DNA from: Norana najaformis
Lineage: Eukaryota; Annelida; Clitellata; Crassiclitellata; Hormogastridae
Reading direction: 5' to 3'
DNA length: 64,000 nucleotides
Assembly (NCBI GenBank): GCA_964023275.1
Contig: OZ029915.1
Coordinates: forward strand, 33,335,989 to 33,399,988
A program made the translations under genes and the position numbers. Each line of letters begins with the position of its first letter. Position 1 is the first letter of the stretch. The notes beneath the pieces are model-generated. The model worked only from the letters and a program-made list of their open reading frames with translations, was not told where the DNA came from and ran no database searches. This document shows, piece by piece, positions 11,207 through 21,833 of this stretch.

Positions 11207-12163
11207 TTATCTGACCGTTAAAACGGGCTTTGACCTTCGACCTTCCACGGCGGCCTTAGGCCTAGCTATTGTGTGAGCAGAGAAGTTCCGAGGGCACCCG
11301 GCTTCCTTGCGTACTACTGCTACTACCCTTCGGTCGATGTAGGAGGAAGAGACAAAGAGGGAATCATCGTCTTTCAAGGCCCAAATGCCATCGTCGCTCG
11401 AATCCTCCGAACTCCATCCGTCACTTATCGCGCTCTTCAACCGGAAGTCGACCAAATCGTCTGCCAGATATGACGTCTTAATGACGTCTTCGTCGACGGA
11501 TAGCAGCTGGTGGCTGTCGTTGCTTTGGCACAGTGAGTCTTCTGCACTGTCGTGGTGGATTTTGCGGATGTTTGCCTGAAGACAAAGAGCTACCCAATGT
11601 TGCGTGACACAGTGTCTTTTCTGCATCGCCGACTCTCTCTCCTTGTCATCCTCTTCCTCTTCGACGGCTGCTGTCATCCGACGGTCGTCGTGGCATCTTG
11701 ACAGAGTGCAGCTGATGCGACCGTTCAGCTTCGAACTAGCGCCACCGGCTCCGAGGGCAGGCCTTGGTACCCGTCGGATTGAGCGAGTGTCAACGTCCTC
11801 TGGATCGGAGAGGCCACGTCGAAAGGCACCATGTGACACCGCCGTCTCCATGGGACGGTCTGCTGAGACATCCGCGTGGACTGTTGTAATCCCGAATGGG
11901 TGACTTGTAACAAAAACATTTCCTTCTCCTCCGTCTGCAGTGGAATTAAGCGGTGACACTTCGATGCACCTGACTGACGATTGATGTCTTTCGAACTTTT
12001 TCGTCTCTTCCGCAAGCGTTCGTTTTTCAGTACCAACATCAGCCGGCATCACGTCCACAAGCCTTGATGCCATGGTTTCTGTAGAAGTCCTAAGATTAGT
12101 TTCGACATTCAATCGCTTACTACTTATCGTACCCATAGCAGCAACAGACACGCAGGAACCCAT
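11207..12163 (-). CDS. Single-exon ORF, 318 aa, N-myristoylation-type start, unknown function
   Basis: Not recognised. The protein starts MGSCVSVAAMG: Gly2 and a Ser/small residue at position 6 fit an N-myristoylation signal and Cys4 a palmitoylation site (general rule; here inference). The body is polar and low in hydrophobics, with an acidic stretch EEEEDDKERES, a central VTQHWVALCLQANIRKIHHD that could be a helix, and a Ser/Asp-rich stretch (DGWSSEDSSDDGIW) that looks like casein-kinase-2 substrate sequence. No transmembrane segment. Its codon use is more GC-rich than the AT-rich flanks, supporting coding. The unit-2 copy is frameshifted. It could also be the first exon of a longer gene. 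Confidence 0.6.
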   Translation of the reverse strand: MGSCVSVAAMGTISSKRLNVETNLRTSTETMASRLVDVMPADVGTEKRTLAEETKKFERHQSSVRCIEVSPLNSTADGGEGNVFVTSHPFGITTVHADVSADRPMETAVSHGAFRRGLSDPEDVDTRSIRRVPRPALGAGGASSKLNGRISCTLSRCHDDRRMTAAVEEEEDDKERESAMQKRHCVTQHWVALCLQANIRKIHHDSAEDSLCQSNDSHQLLSVDEDVIKTSYLADDLVDFRLKSAISDGWSSEDSSDDGIWALKDDDSLFVSSSYIDRRVVAVVRKEAGCPRNFSAHTIARPKAAVEGRRSKPVLTVR

Positions 12164-12183
12164 TTCTGCAGAAAACTCCTAGT

Positions 12184-12213
12184 ACCGACCGACCGACCGA
12201 CCGACTGACCGAG
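12184..12213. repeat. (ACCG)n microsatellite just upstream of the MGSC ORF
   Basis: About five to six ACCG units, one with a T. It lies 20-50 bp upstream of the ORF start. In unit 2 it is shorter. Confidence 0.9.
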
Positions 12214-13324
12214 AACGCTTGTCTCACTCACTCAAAGGACGATGCAGTCCAGCAGACCAATATAATCCACGCGCTGCGACAGCCAGCTACCACCACACAG
12301 TCTATTTGCCTCTGCTGTCAGTTATCTTAGCTACTATAGCCTGCCAGACCACGGTGTCTTTTACGCCAGCACGCCATTATATAAACGAAAGGCAGTTGAA
12401 ACGAATTATGGGAAGGTTATGTATTAGGCCTGTAGGCTGTATATATATAATATATAAGTATGTATCATATGTATATACCCAGCTATTGTTTAGCTAATGA
12501 CATTTGTGTTTTTCGAAACAATGTTCGAAAGCCAAAGCAGAATAGGTCAAAAGAAATCGAGCTTTCTTCGGAAAGTTGAACAAATGACCGTATTTTTCTC
12601 TTTATTTGCATTCTTCATAGCAGAAGTTCCTGATTAAGGGGTTTTAGTTTCTATTCAGCGTAATTTTGGCGCTTTGTTTCCAGTGTGCAGTGTGCTGTGA
12701 CGTCATTCAGGTCCGCGTGACCCTAAGTTCAGAATTTCTGTTCTTTGGTCATTTCATTTCAAAGGTACGTTGAATAGCCCGAGTTTAAATTCAGTGCACT
12801 GCGTGGTCATTCCTGCGACTGTATGGATCGTGGGTGCTTGCGTAGTGAGGTAGGCCCTATTATTGGCTATTCAAATGAGTCGGTAGACGGCACTTCGTGG
12901 CCAAGTGCCAATCGATAAGTACCTAAAGTACTTGAGAAGTATACTTGCGTCTGATTGGTTATGAAACTATTGGGTGCACAATTTAGTAAGTTTGGGTAGA
13001 ATGAATGGCTGTCCTGAGTAGCACTAGACAAAAGTATCCATGAATACAATCGCACATACAAACACACATGCAGAAACACATCCTCATCGACTTTCTTGGC
13101 CAACGCCTATACGACTTTGTATATACAGTGAGGTACATAAGGTCCAGGCTTCCACCTGATTCAACTCGCAAGAAGTCTCATTTGCGGACCTCATCTACCC
13201 CATGACTGTTCACTATACAATACTATACAATACAACTGAAATTTTTAATGTCCTGTTTACAAAGTACCGAAGTGCACTTGAAGCCGGGTTATGTGAAGCT
13301 TTAAGAACCATAAGCAGACTGTAA

Positions 13325-13545
13325 GAGGTAGGTTTTAAGGTTAGAGTGAAAGAAAGCCTCAGTAGGAGAATCGCGAACATAAGGAGGTAGAGTCCCAGAT
13401 GGAGGGATCAGCAACTGTGAATGAACGCAGGCCAAAGACAAGACGTGTACGAGGAACAACATATTTTCCAGCAGATGCTGACCTAAGAGAGAATATCCCT
13501 TTAACAGAGCTACATGGTGTAACCATGGAAGATACTACGGTAAGG
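13325..13545 (+). repeat. Dispersed-element body (GAGTCCCAGA..GGGATCAGCAACTG)
   Basis: The stretch AGAGTCCCAGATGGAGGGATCAGCAACTGTGAA resembles GAGGGTTCCAAAATATAGGTCCAGCAACCG at 17,480. Both look like internal parts of the element whose end is the hairpin repeat. It gives a 66-codon open frame with a GTAAGG at its end, but I prefer repeat to exon. Confidence 0.45.
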
Positions 13546-13639
13546 AGACCCATTATTATTTTCTGTAGGTCGTATAGGCAAATATCACACGGGCTGTAAT
13601 AATTTGATACCATTAACTGCCTGATTTTCTTTTGTAATC

Positions 13640-13850
13640 CAATGAAATGTGATGCAATGCAATGTGTAAATTGGACAATACAATAGGCTACAATAGAGTA
13701 GAATGCAATATAATATAACACAATACAGTACAATCAAAATAATACAATACAATACAATACAACACAATTACAATGCAATCTAATAAATTACAGTACAATG
13801 CAATACAATGTAATGCAATACAATACAGGGCAACGCCTTGCGATGTTATG
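13640..13850. repeat. (CAATA)n-type simple repeat
   Basis: Degenerate pentamers CAATA/CAATG over about 200 bp; also present at 40,215-40,420. The Tyr/Cys/Leu-rich open frames on the minus strand are artefacts of it. Confidence 0.9.
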
Positions 13851-13860
13851 AAAGCAATGC

Positions 13861-14070
13861 AACACAACACAGGATAAGACAACATGACGTAACGTAACAC
13901 AACACAGTATAAGACAACGTCATGTTGTCTTATCCTGTGTTGTGTTACGTAACACAACACAGGATAAGACAACATGACGTAACGTAACACAACACAAGAT
14001 AAGACCACATGACGTAACGTAACACAACACAGGATAGGACAACATGACGTAACGTAACACAACACAATGT
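13861..14070. repeat. 35-bp tandem array with one inverted unit and a perfect 64-bp palindrome
   Basis: The unit is about AACACAACACAGGATAAGAC plus AACATGACGTAACGT. One unit is inverted (about 13,917-13,948), giving a perfect palindrome with 32-bp arms and no spacer, 13,917-13,980. Unit 2 has only three direct units at 40,431-40,550 and no inversion. Confidence 0.95.
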
Positions 14071-14811
14071 AATACAGTTTGATATGCAGTGCAACACACA
14101 AAATACAATGCAGTGCAATATAGCATGATGCAGAGCTTTGCAGCGTAACCATCCATTTATCTAGCTGCTTTGTAAAGCCTCGGAAAGAAAGGCCTTGGAA
14201 CGCCTAATGTAGTTACGACATGACACTGGTCTTGGAGTGTTGGCTTTTCTGTACTGACGCCTTTTGTCTAATTATAATAAAATTAATAGCGTCGTTAAAT
14301 GATGATCATAGCCCCTTGAACGAGTATTCTTCATCAGTATGAGCCATTCACGTCGAACTTCGTCAACTAAAGGATTTGACGAGCAGGCCTTATTAAACTC
14401 ACGACTTTGACCACACAAAGTGAAATAGCGACCGAGCGACCGAGCGAGTGGTAGAGGGAGGGATGGAGGGAGCGGAGGGAGAGAGCGAAGGAGGGAGGAG
14501 AAACAGAGGAACGTCATCGCCTTGTAGCTTTGTGTCTTTACCGCGTTGACTCTTCACATGTTGACCACCTGAAGGAATGGATAAAGTTGAAAAGCTGCCT
14601 GGCCTTGAAGCTGTCTTGAGTTCGGTATGAGAGACCTCCGCTCGCCCTAGATATTTCGACATAATTTACTGGACCGCAATTCATTTATAACAATTTATAT
14701 AAAACAATTTTGATACAGGTTTAACTTTTGTCTACAGCCTGAAATTTCCGGCTTTGCTGAATGTATTTTCCATGGCAGTGACACCAAAACCGTAAGTGAA
14801 ATCTCAAGTAC

Positions 14812-14965
14812 TCATTTATATAGCGCCTCTTCGAGAAAATCCCTCGGAGGTGCTCCCGATCTGACAAAGCAAGACCACGATCACATGGTCTTCAACCGCT
14901 GGCAAAATAGGGACAGAAAAAGGACAAGAAGCATGATAGCTGCTCCAGAATGTACTGTGCAAATG
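14812..14965 (+). repeat. Dispersed hairpin repeat with body
   Basis: TTATATAGCGCCTCTTCGAG / CCCTCGGAGGTGCTCCCGATC can fold into a stem. About 100 bp of A/G-rich body follows. The copy in unit 2 is at 41,303. Confidence 0.65.
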
Positions 14966-16675
14966 CTTACTACATACACTTTTACATATATACACATCTA
15001 CACTTTCACATATAGGCCTACAGTACACATACTTGTACATATATTTGAATGTAGTCAATATCCAGGATAGAGGGCCTATAGTGTATCGTTAGTCCGTGGA
15101 TAAATATAATATTAGAATAGTTTATGGGTCATGATAGAATGACGCCATGATAGAATGATCAAGTCGTTAATTTTAAGGTGTTATTCGCTGGGCGAGGATC
15201 CTTCTAACATGCAATATCAGTAGATAATGGTCGTATTTTAGGATGCAATACTGCAAAACAGACCACAATTTATTGACCTTAATAAATAAATCTGTCAGAA
15301 CTGTTATTCAAATTGAGTCTTAGGCGTCATCGTCGCTTGTTGGCTAAAACAAAACGCTTGGCTACTTGCAACTATAGGTCCATAAACAATACATGGTTGA
15401 AAATAGTTTTCACTGATGACTCTATAACCTTGAACTTTACTGTTTCCGATGATTTTCCCCTACGGAATGAGATCCCTCGACAACCCTCGTTTAAATGGGC
15501 CATGCGCCGTTACAGGTTCCTCTCGTAATATACAAAGTCTGTCTTATAACAGTATCTGTGGTCTACATTCAGACTCTTTTGTTTAATTATCAGAAACGGT
15601 TGGAGTATCAGACAAGCTGAACTTGGTTGGGAGCAGGGTAGCTAGTGCAGGTTTTATACTTACTAGGTAATAGGCTTATATAGGTATAAACAAACTTCTG
15701 CGTAGTCGGTCAATTCTGCAATTAATTCGCTAGTCTTGATCTGTAAGAGTTTGTACGAAATACACAGATAATTTATCCCATACATATGGCCTTTTACGAA
15801 TATAGTAGTATTTTAGCAGTATTACTACCCGAATATAGTAGTATTTTAGTAGTATTACTACATGCATATAGTAGTATTTTTAATGTTTAACTGTCGTTAT
15901 GACATCAAAGGCCGTTGCTGTTGCCCTCCTCCTTTTATCCAGGCTGGGGACTGGCACTATATTCGAGTACGGAAGTGGCGGAGTTCTATTATATATAGCC
16001 TTATATTATATATAGCCTTATATAGCCTTATATATAACTCGTTTTTTATAGCCTGCAGCCTATAATCATTCCATGCGTATGCTATTAGTTACTTTCCACT
16101 TCCTTTTAAAGATATTCAGAATATAGGCCTAGTTTACATGCAACTTTCGGAAATCAGTTGCATTCAGACAAAGAGCATTTCGAAAGTCGCATCCTGCTTT
16201 AGACGAACCTGTCCCGCCCGACCTTTGCTTTACGAATTTCATTTTGAGGAACATTTATAGGCGAATAAGACGAGTTTCCGTCTAAATATTTATTTGCCAA
16301 GTAACACTTTATGCCACATGCGCAGTCCTGTGTATAATTAATTAATTACTCGCTACTCGACACTCTGTTAATTACTACGAGGATCAATTAGCGTCACGAT
16401 GTCAGTGCTGTGTGTCACTGACCTCTTTTCAAGCAATAAATTGTCAACCACATAAGTTTATCAATGTTCCTATTCTACACGTTTCGTCAAGTAAACCAGG
16501 CCTATATGAAAAGATTGTGATGAAATATATGGTCGTTTAAATCACCACGTTGACAGCGCATGGTTTGAAACATAACCTATGCATCAAACAGGCCATTGTT
16601 TGTCGTCAAGACCGCACATAGATCGTTACTGTCGCAGAATGTCTATCACATAGGACTACCCTACAAAGCTTTCCT

Positions 16676-16945
16676 TTACCAAGGAGTGCTTGCTGATCCT
16701 GTATCGCTTTCGTCCTCGCTGTCTGCCAAGGCTGTCTTCTTCTGGCATCTAGGATGTCCACCCTTCCGCTGACAAGACATGCAGATCTTATGAAGCACGC
16801 GGTAGGCCAGCTTCTCCTCTTCACTGATAGGACTGACCCCGCTGGAGCCGCACAAGTAGCAAACCAGAGGATTCCTCAACTTTGGGTGAAAGTAGTGCCA
16901 ATTTACGATGCTCTCACAGTTGATCTGGCTTTCAAGGATCAACGT
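16676..16945 (-). CDS. Gene A unit 1, last exon: CYLCG...CMSC zinc-ribbon-like half
   Basis: Acceptor AATTGCAG, 90 codons including the stop. It encodes NCESIVNWHYFHPK...LVCYLCGSSG...KICMSCQRKGGHPRCQKK with an acidic C-terminus ending ASTPW. Two CxxC pairs about 30 residues apart suggest a metal-binding ribbon. The nucleotide sequence is identical to unit 2. Confidence 0.7.
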   Translation of the reverse strand, partial: TLILESQINCESIVNWHYFHPKLRNPLVCYLCGSSGVSPISEEEKLAYRVLHKICMSCQRKGGHPRCQKKTALADSEDESDTGSASTPW

Positions 16946-16974
16946 CTGCAATTATGTATGTATGTATGCATGTA

Positions 16975-17100
16975 TTATGTTATTATTAATTTTATTATTA
17001 TTATCATTATTATTATTATTTATTATTAATTTTATTATTATTATTATTATTATTATCATCATCATCATCATCATCATTATCATCATCGACATCATCAACA
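16975..17100. repeat. (TTA)n/(ATC)n microsatellite in gene A intron
   Basis: Runs of TTA then ATC. Unit 2 has a shorter version and lacks about 180 bp that follow here. Confidence 0.9.
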
Positions 17101-17269
17101 ACATTGGTCGACGTTAATTACAGCGTAGTTTGTACGACGAAATAAAACACAGAAAAGAACGGCTAGTTTTATGCTTTCAAAAAATACGCAACATCTAGGC
17201 TAATATCGTAGCTGTCTAGTTGTGTGTTATGTATACATGTGCGCATGTATGCATGTAATAATAATAAGC

Positions 17270-17515
17270 AACTTCTATAGCGCCGGTGTATAATGCACAA
17301 GATATCAAACCGACACATGGAGCATCAAGGCCAAGCCGCATTCAGGTCAATACCACAGAGTCAATCCCCTGGGACAGAAAGGCAGTATTATGGTGGGTAA
17401 ACAAGCTGAAAGAGGTAGGCCTAAGTCTTAAGTTGCAACCGAAATGACAAAAGAAATGAGCAGAACTAACAGGTGGGGGAGAGGGTTCCAAAATATAGGT
17501 CCAGCAACCGTGCAT
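17270..17515 (+). repeat. Dispersed element related to the hairpin repeat
   Basis: Begins ACTTCTATAGCGCCGGTGT and ends near GTTCCAAAATATAGGTCCAG, the order of motifs seen for this family elsewhere. The copy in unit 2 starts at 44,612. Confidence 0.55.
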
Positions 17516-17572
17516 GTATATGTGTATGCATCTATGTATATACGTACGAATGTAGGGGTCTATGCAAGTATA

Positions 17573-17735
17573 AATGTAAGTATGTATTTGTGTATGTATA
17601 TGTAATTAGGTATGTATATGTATGTATGTATGTATGCATGCATGCATGTATGTGTATGTATCTTTGTATGCATGCATGCATATATGTATGTATGTATGTA
17701 AGTAAATATTTATGCGTGCATGTATGTAGAGAATA
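17573..17735. repeat. (GTAT/GCAT)n simple repeat
   Basis: Tandem TATG/CATG units in an intron of gene A; expanded differently in unit 2 (44,920-45,065). Confidence 0.9.
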
Positions 17736-17768
17736 CGCAAGTGTCAGGATCATTCCAGAATCTATTAC

Positions 17769-17886
17769 CTTAGCCAAGGGAGTGTCACGTGGTAACTTTC
17801 CGCCGCAGATGTATGATGCAGAGGCTTTCAGTTTGCTTAATGCCATTTTCTCTTCGTCGGTTAGAAAATATTCGCGATAGATGCAT
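17769..17886 (-). CDS. Gene A unit 1, exon 6: CIYREYFLTDEEK...YICGGKL
   Basis: Acceptor TTTTAACCAG and donor AAG|GTAATA. It encodes (R)CIYREYFLTDEEKMALSKLK...ASYICGGKLPRD. This is the middle part of the Cys-rich domain, matching gene B CVYSGKKLTKDDQ...YHCGANLF. Confidence 0.7.
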
Positions 17887-17994
17887 CTGGTTAAAAGTAA
17901 TGTACTGTGTCAGTAATAATATACTGTGTCAGCAATGATGCAAAGTGTAATGCAGTGTAATGTGTCAATAACAATGTAATTGTAACTGTAACGA

Positions 17995-18330
17995 GAATTG
18001 TGCATAGCGCCGTTGCAAGAGAAACTATTAAGAGGCTCTCTCTGCACTAGATGTTAAATGTCATTAAGAGTAGAACATTCATCCGTTAGCAGATATTGCT
18101 CAGATAACTAGAAGAGTCACCGGTGGCAGGGTCGCGCGCACACGCATAGTTTTACTAAGAGATTCCCAACTAGAGTTGAAAGATGACAGCATGTTCAGAG
18201 TTCCTGAGGCAAGTAGCATCAAGGACGAAGAACAACATTAGGCGATGTGATCCGCCGCCTATGGCTCACGGTTGCTCACCGTCCAGCAGACACTCGTAGA
18301 TGGAAGACGACGCGGTGTCTGGATATGCCT
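17995..18330 (+). repeat. Possible dispersed repeat in gene A intron
   Basis: GCATAGCGCCGTTGCAAGAG...AGAGGCTCTCTCTGCACT resembles the hairpin repeat. A body follows up to about 18,330. Confidence 0.35.
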
Positions 18331-18580
18331 TGAAGAGCAGGACATTCGACCGATCTTAGTTCCTCCAATCAGACTTCAATGCATCACTCAATACAAAAAA
18401 TTAATTTTCGCTTGATGTATACGATCCGGAATTCGAAGCTCACAGCTAATAGGTTGAGACGTGAACACCAAAATTCGTGGTGATGGTATACAGTTGCGAG
18501 CATATGCTTGCATTTTCGAACAACTCTAGCATACCATGTCATACACCATAACATAACATACCATAGCATACTCTTCATAC

Positions 18581-18701
18581 CTCGGTTTATTGCATTTGCA
18601 GCAATTGATGTAATCTCTGACATGTTCTCTTCTTTGTCCTTCAACGAGCCTTGGCTTTTTTGGAGTCGGAAGATCGAGTTGCTTCGATAAATTCACACGA
18701 G
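18581..18701 (-). pseudogene. Gene A unit 1, exon 5: frameshifted linker plus CCKCNKPR
   Basis: Donor AG|GTATGA after CNKPR. A run of six A on the minus strand, against five in unit 2, shifts the frame between SSDSKK and the CCKC motif, giving a stop after SDSKKAKAR. The acceptor choice (GCAG|CTCGTG) rests on phase. Confidence 0.55.
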
Positions 18702-19169
18702 CTGCATTTGGCCATCAAAAGTCATGGCATGGCGAATAAGATCAGTTTGTGTAAAAAAGAGATAGATTAATCGTTAAAATATTACCCCATAAACATACAT
18801 ACATACATACATACATGTGTTTGTGTAGCTACTGTATGCGTGAATATGTTTATATAGGAGCCTAGACCTATCTGGAAGGTCTATAACAGGTTCCTTTACC
18901 TAAATTTTCTCGACCTTTTGGTCACTGAATATCAAACCAATCAGCTGAATTTCTCTGGCATTGCACTTTAAAACTGTTCTTCCTTTCCTGATTATCTACC
19001 ACCCATTCTTGACTCTTAGTACTCTGCACGGAGAGTCACAATAACAATATAGGATAACCACAAAAATATTGGTTTCATATCGAGAACGAATGTTTCAGAG
19101 TGATGTTCTAGAATGACATAATGCACCATGCCTGAAGTGGTTGCGACAGTCTTGGCCACGAATCCTGAC

Positions 19170-19348
19170 GCTATATTTTCCAATCGTTTAGTTACTGAAT
19201 CCTTCGTATCTTCGGAAGGAGATTGAGTAGTCACAGACGGTCTCAGTTCGAGCTGTTTGATTGAAGCGTTGGCTTTAGTTACGTCAAACTTATAGGACAG
19301 AGACTCAACTGTTGGCACTGGCATTCCATTGAGATCGATAATCAATTC
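19170..19348 (-). CDS. Gene A unit 1, exon 4: ELIIDLNGMPVP domain
   Basis: Acceptor TTTTTAG. Encodes ELIIDLNGMPVPTVESLSYKF...SIKQLELRPSV..., followed by Ser/Thr/Glu-rich sequence. The start aligns with gene B ELIVDHNPVEIP. Possibly the start of a beta-rich domain. Donor GC|GTCAGG is weak but sits in the phase needed. About ten of 59 codons differ in amino acid from unit 2. Confidence 0.5.
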
Positions 19349-20271
19349 CTAAAAATAGACCGAGGTGTGAATAAAGAGAATTAACATTACTAAGGAAAGA
19401 TTTGCTCAATATAAGCTAACGAAGAGCATTAGTTTCAGCGCATGGTGCTTGATGCGCGTGTTATTTACACCGTACTACCGAAACAGTCTCTTTCGCATGA
19501 TTTAGTCAATTATATACACAAGCTGTCGTCGATCTGCTTATCTTCTATAGGCACCAAGTAATTCAACCCAGTTTTGTCTGAAGAATTTTACAATGACAGA
19601 ATTACTGGGAACAAGCTAATACGCTTTCGATGGTCGCTTAAGGAAGGTCAAGTTTGACTGCGTTACAAGGACACTACACTATACAAAGCTTTTCTAATGT
19701 GCAGGAATTCAAACGTGCTAATGGCACCACTGTTTCTCTAAGCTGCGCGCGCACAACCTTTTAGGATAGCGTGTGAAACCATTTTCTGCTAGCGCGCACA
19801 TTTGGTGAGCATTCAGGTTATTCAAGAGTTAAATTTAGCTCATTGCTTCTGGCATATTTATCCTACCATGCTCAGAATGTGAAAGTTTTCATATCCCTTG
19901 TTGCGAAACCATACGGCCAGCCTAGGTTGCGAAGATTCCTCCCAGCCTGTTCCACATAGTACATGTTTGTTTAAACTTGCTTACCCACCATACCACTAGT
20001 TGTCACCGATAATATGGTGCGCGCTGTCTGTACTCGAAACTGCAGCCTCCACGGTCATTTTTATTCTCGATGTAAGAGTCTATGAATGACTGATACCTCA
20101 GCCAACTGGTCAGTGGTCGCAGGTATGTAATATGAATCTGTCTATAGTGTTAGTAGCCTTTATGGTACAGTCACTGTTTGCAATTATTTTACGATGAAAA
20201 TAATTGCAAATCAAACAAAGTTAACTAAATAATTAAACAATACGATGACTTAGAGATAACAGAATACGGAC

Positions 20272-20443
20272 CTCTTCTGCTCTAGCAATTCTAGTCTCTA
20301 AATTCGCCAGAACTTCATTTAGCAGTTTCTCCTGTTTCTCATAAAACTCATTCAGCTGTTGGATTGCGGACGTCTTCGATTTATTTATGGACTTCTTCAG
20401 CGACTCGCATTTCTCCGAAACATCGCTTATGGCGATGTCTTTC
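20272..20443 (-). CDS. Gene A unit 1, exon 3: coiled coil
   Basis: 172 nt, acceptor TTATACAG. Encodes KDIAISDVSEKCESLKKSIN...LNEFYEKQEKLLNEVLANLE...ARAEE, a heptad-rich amphipathic helix like the coiled coil of RBCC/TRIM proteins. Donor GAG|GTCCGT is weak. Confidence 0.65.
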
Positions 20444-21070
20444 CTGTATAAAGCAGTTCCAGTGGAATAACTGGTAATGCACTAGAAACTTTTGCCATAC
20501 AAGAACTTAACGTTACAATCAGATAACATTTAATAATCGATTCTGCATGTTTCAACTAAGAAGGAGAAAAAGTCAGGGTACTTAATAACTGTAGAAAAGA
20601 ACGAATTTTTAATGATCTAAATAAGATGGCATACTTAAGCTATTACATCAGATGAATTGGACCAGGACAACATAAGCTTGTCTGGCTGCAAAGCTTTTTC
20701 AGAGTGTCATGCAATAATATCAAATTCATAAGGCTGCTGCTGATATTTATTGTTTTCAGGACGTCATGTTAGGGCCTTACATTGTCTGAAAACTTTGTTT
20801 CAAAACATGCCCACCTACAGTATCACGTTCATCAAGAAATGCTGGACAACAGGAAAGGAAAGTTTAAGGTTGGCAAAGAGGGAAGGGTAAGGCAATGGAT
20901 AGGCCTGAAAAGGATAAAGGAAAGGAGAAAGGAAGAAAAATGGAAAAGAAGATGTACAGTAATGTAATGTACATCTTTGAACATACCGCTACCTAAAATG
21001 CTATTTAATTTTTTTCCTACAAACATCGGGGGCAAATATTCGAAGCGTTTGTTATGTTGGATAGACTTAC

Positions 21071-21136
21071 TGCTGCATCAGTTCCGATTTCTTTCTGTTC
21101 ACTTCATTCTTTTGGTCACTGAGGTCTTTAACATGT
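21071..21136 (-). CDS. Gene A unit 1, exon 2: coiled coil (66 nt)
   Basis: Acceptor ATTTCAG, donor CA|GTAAGT. Encodes HVKDLSDQKNEVNRKKSELM(Q). Same length and phase as the gene B exon HIKSLKQELNKLDDKKKELD. Confidence 0.65.
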
Positions 21137-21795
21137 CTGAAATTTCACATATTCTGCTAAAAGTTTAACCGGACCAAGAACAGTGAAAAATCTAGTTAAA
21201 CATTAATGTGATGCAATGTGATGTAAGTTGATGAGTCATGGATGTGTTAAAACATATACTCTTGTAATAAAATCAGTTAAAAATTCTGTGTTCTCACTAG
21301 ACTCGCATTTGGATATATCTCTGAATCGGGTAGAGTTTGAGTTCCAAAATCTAGACTGTGAAACTCTTTTCCGGCACACGTTTACTCAATAGAGTAAACA
21401 AACTCGTGTCTTCCTGGATTTATTTCCTCCGTTGGCTGTTTCCATGAATTTTCGGAATACCCTTTTGATTTGAAAAACTCACCCTGGATTTTGACAGGAA
21501 CACCTATTTCGCGCAGCAGTGACCATCGATTGATGTCTTGTATATTATTATAGTGGCGCTACGGACGTTCTCAGATTATATTATATTAGACAGCATATTA
21601 TAGGAGTTTTTATAATAGGTCTATCACGTCACTATATGTACTGTAAAAGACAGTTTCTTAAAAAAATTAATTAGAACTGGAAACAGAAACAACACAGCAA
21701 AGCTTCGGTTGTATGTTGACTGATATTTCAACGAATGTTTTATGTTGAAACCTTATTTATGAAAACACTGGTAGGCAGGAATGTTGAAAACTTAC

Positions 21796-21833
21796 TGCTG
21801 CAACAACTGAAGTGTATTTGATTTCTTTGAAGC
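21796..21833 (-). CDS. Gene A unit 1, first recognised exon (38 nt)
   Basis: Acceptor TTATTTCAG, donor CA|GTAAGT. Encodes ASKKSNTLQLLQ(Q). It corresponds to the 44-nt gene B exon that also begins with Ala-Ser. The exon carrying the start codon was not found. Confidence 0.45.

Larger units (their letters stand above)
12164..16675. other. Intergenic between the MGSC ORF and gene A, repeat-rich
   Basis: Contains (ACCG)n at 12,184-12,210, a dispersed-repeat body at 13,325-13,545, (CAATA)n and the palindromic 35-bp array (13,640-14,070), a hairpin repeat at 14,812, GAATATAGTAGTATT repeats near 15,800, and TATATAGCCT repeats near 15,990-16,035. No supported gene. Confidence 0.6.
16676..21833 (-). 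pseudogene. Gene A, unit 1: coiled-coil + Cys-rich domain gene, frameshifted
   Basis: Seven exons, listed 5' to 3' on the minus strand: 21796-21833, 21071-21136, 20272-20443, 19170-19348, 18581-18701, 17769-17886 and 16676-16945. Splice phases match throughout. The protein layout equals gene B: coiled coil (exons 1-3), an ELIIDLNGMPVP exon, and a three-exon Cys-rich domain. The fifth exon has six A (minus strand) where unit 2 has five (18,656-18,661). The summed length is 964 nt, not a multiple of 3, so the Cys-rich domain is out of frame. A start codon exon was not found. Unless the extra A is an assembly error, this copy cannot make the full protein. Confidence 0.6.

Noticed and set aside
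13688-14152. Tyr/Cys/Leu-rich open frames over (CAATA)n
   Set aside because: Simple-repeat artefacts with composition dictated by the pentamer.
21380-21560. Minus-strand open frame with PGRHEF and VPVKIQG, which recalls arrestin N-domain motifs
   Set aside because: Too short, no acceptor, ends at a stop without a donor, and the motif match may be chance; it lies inside a gene A intron.
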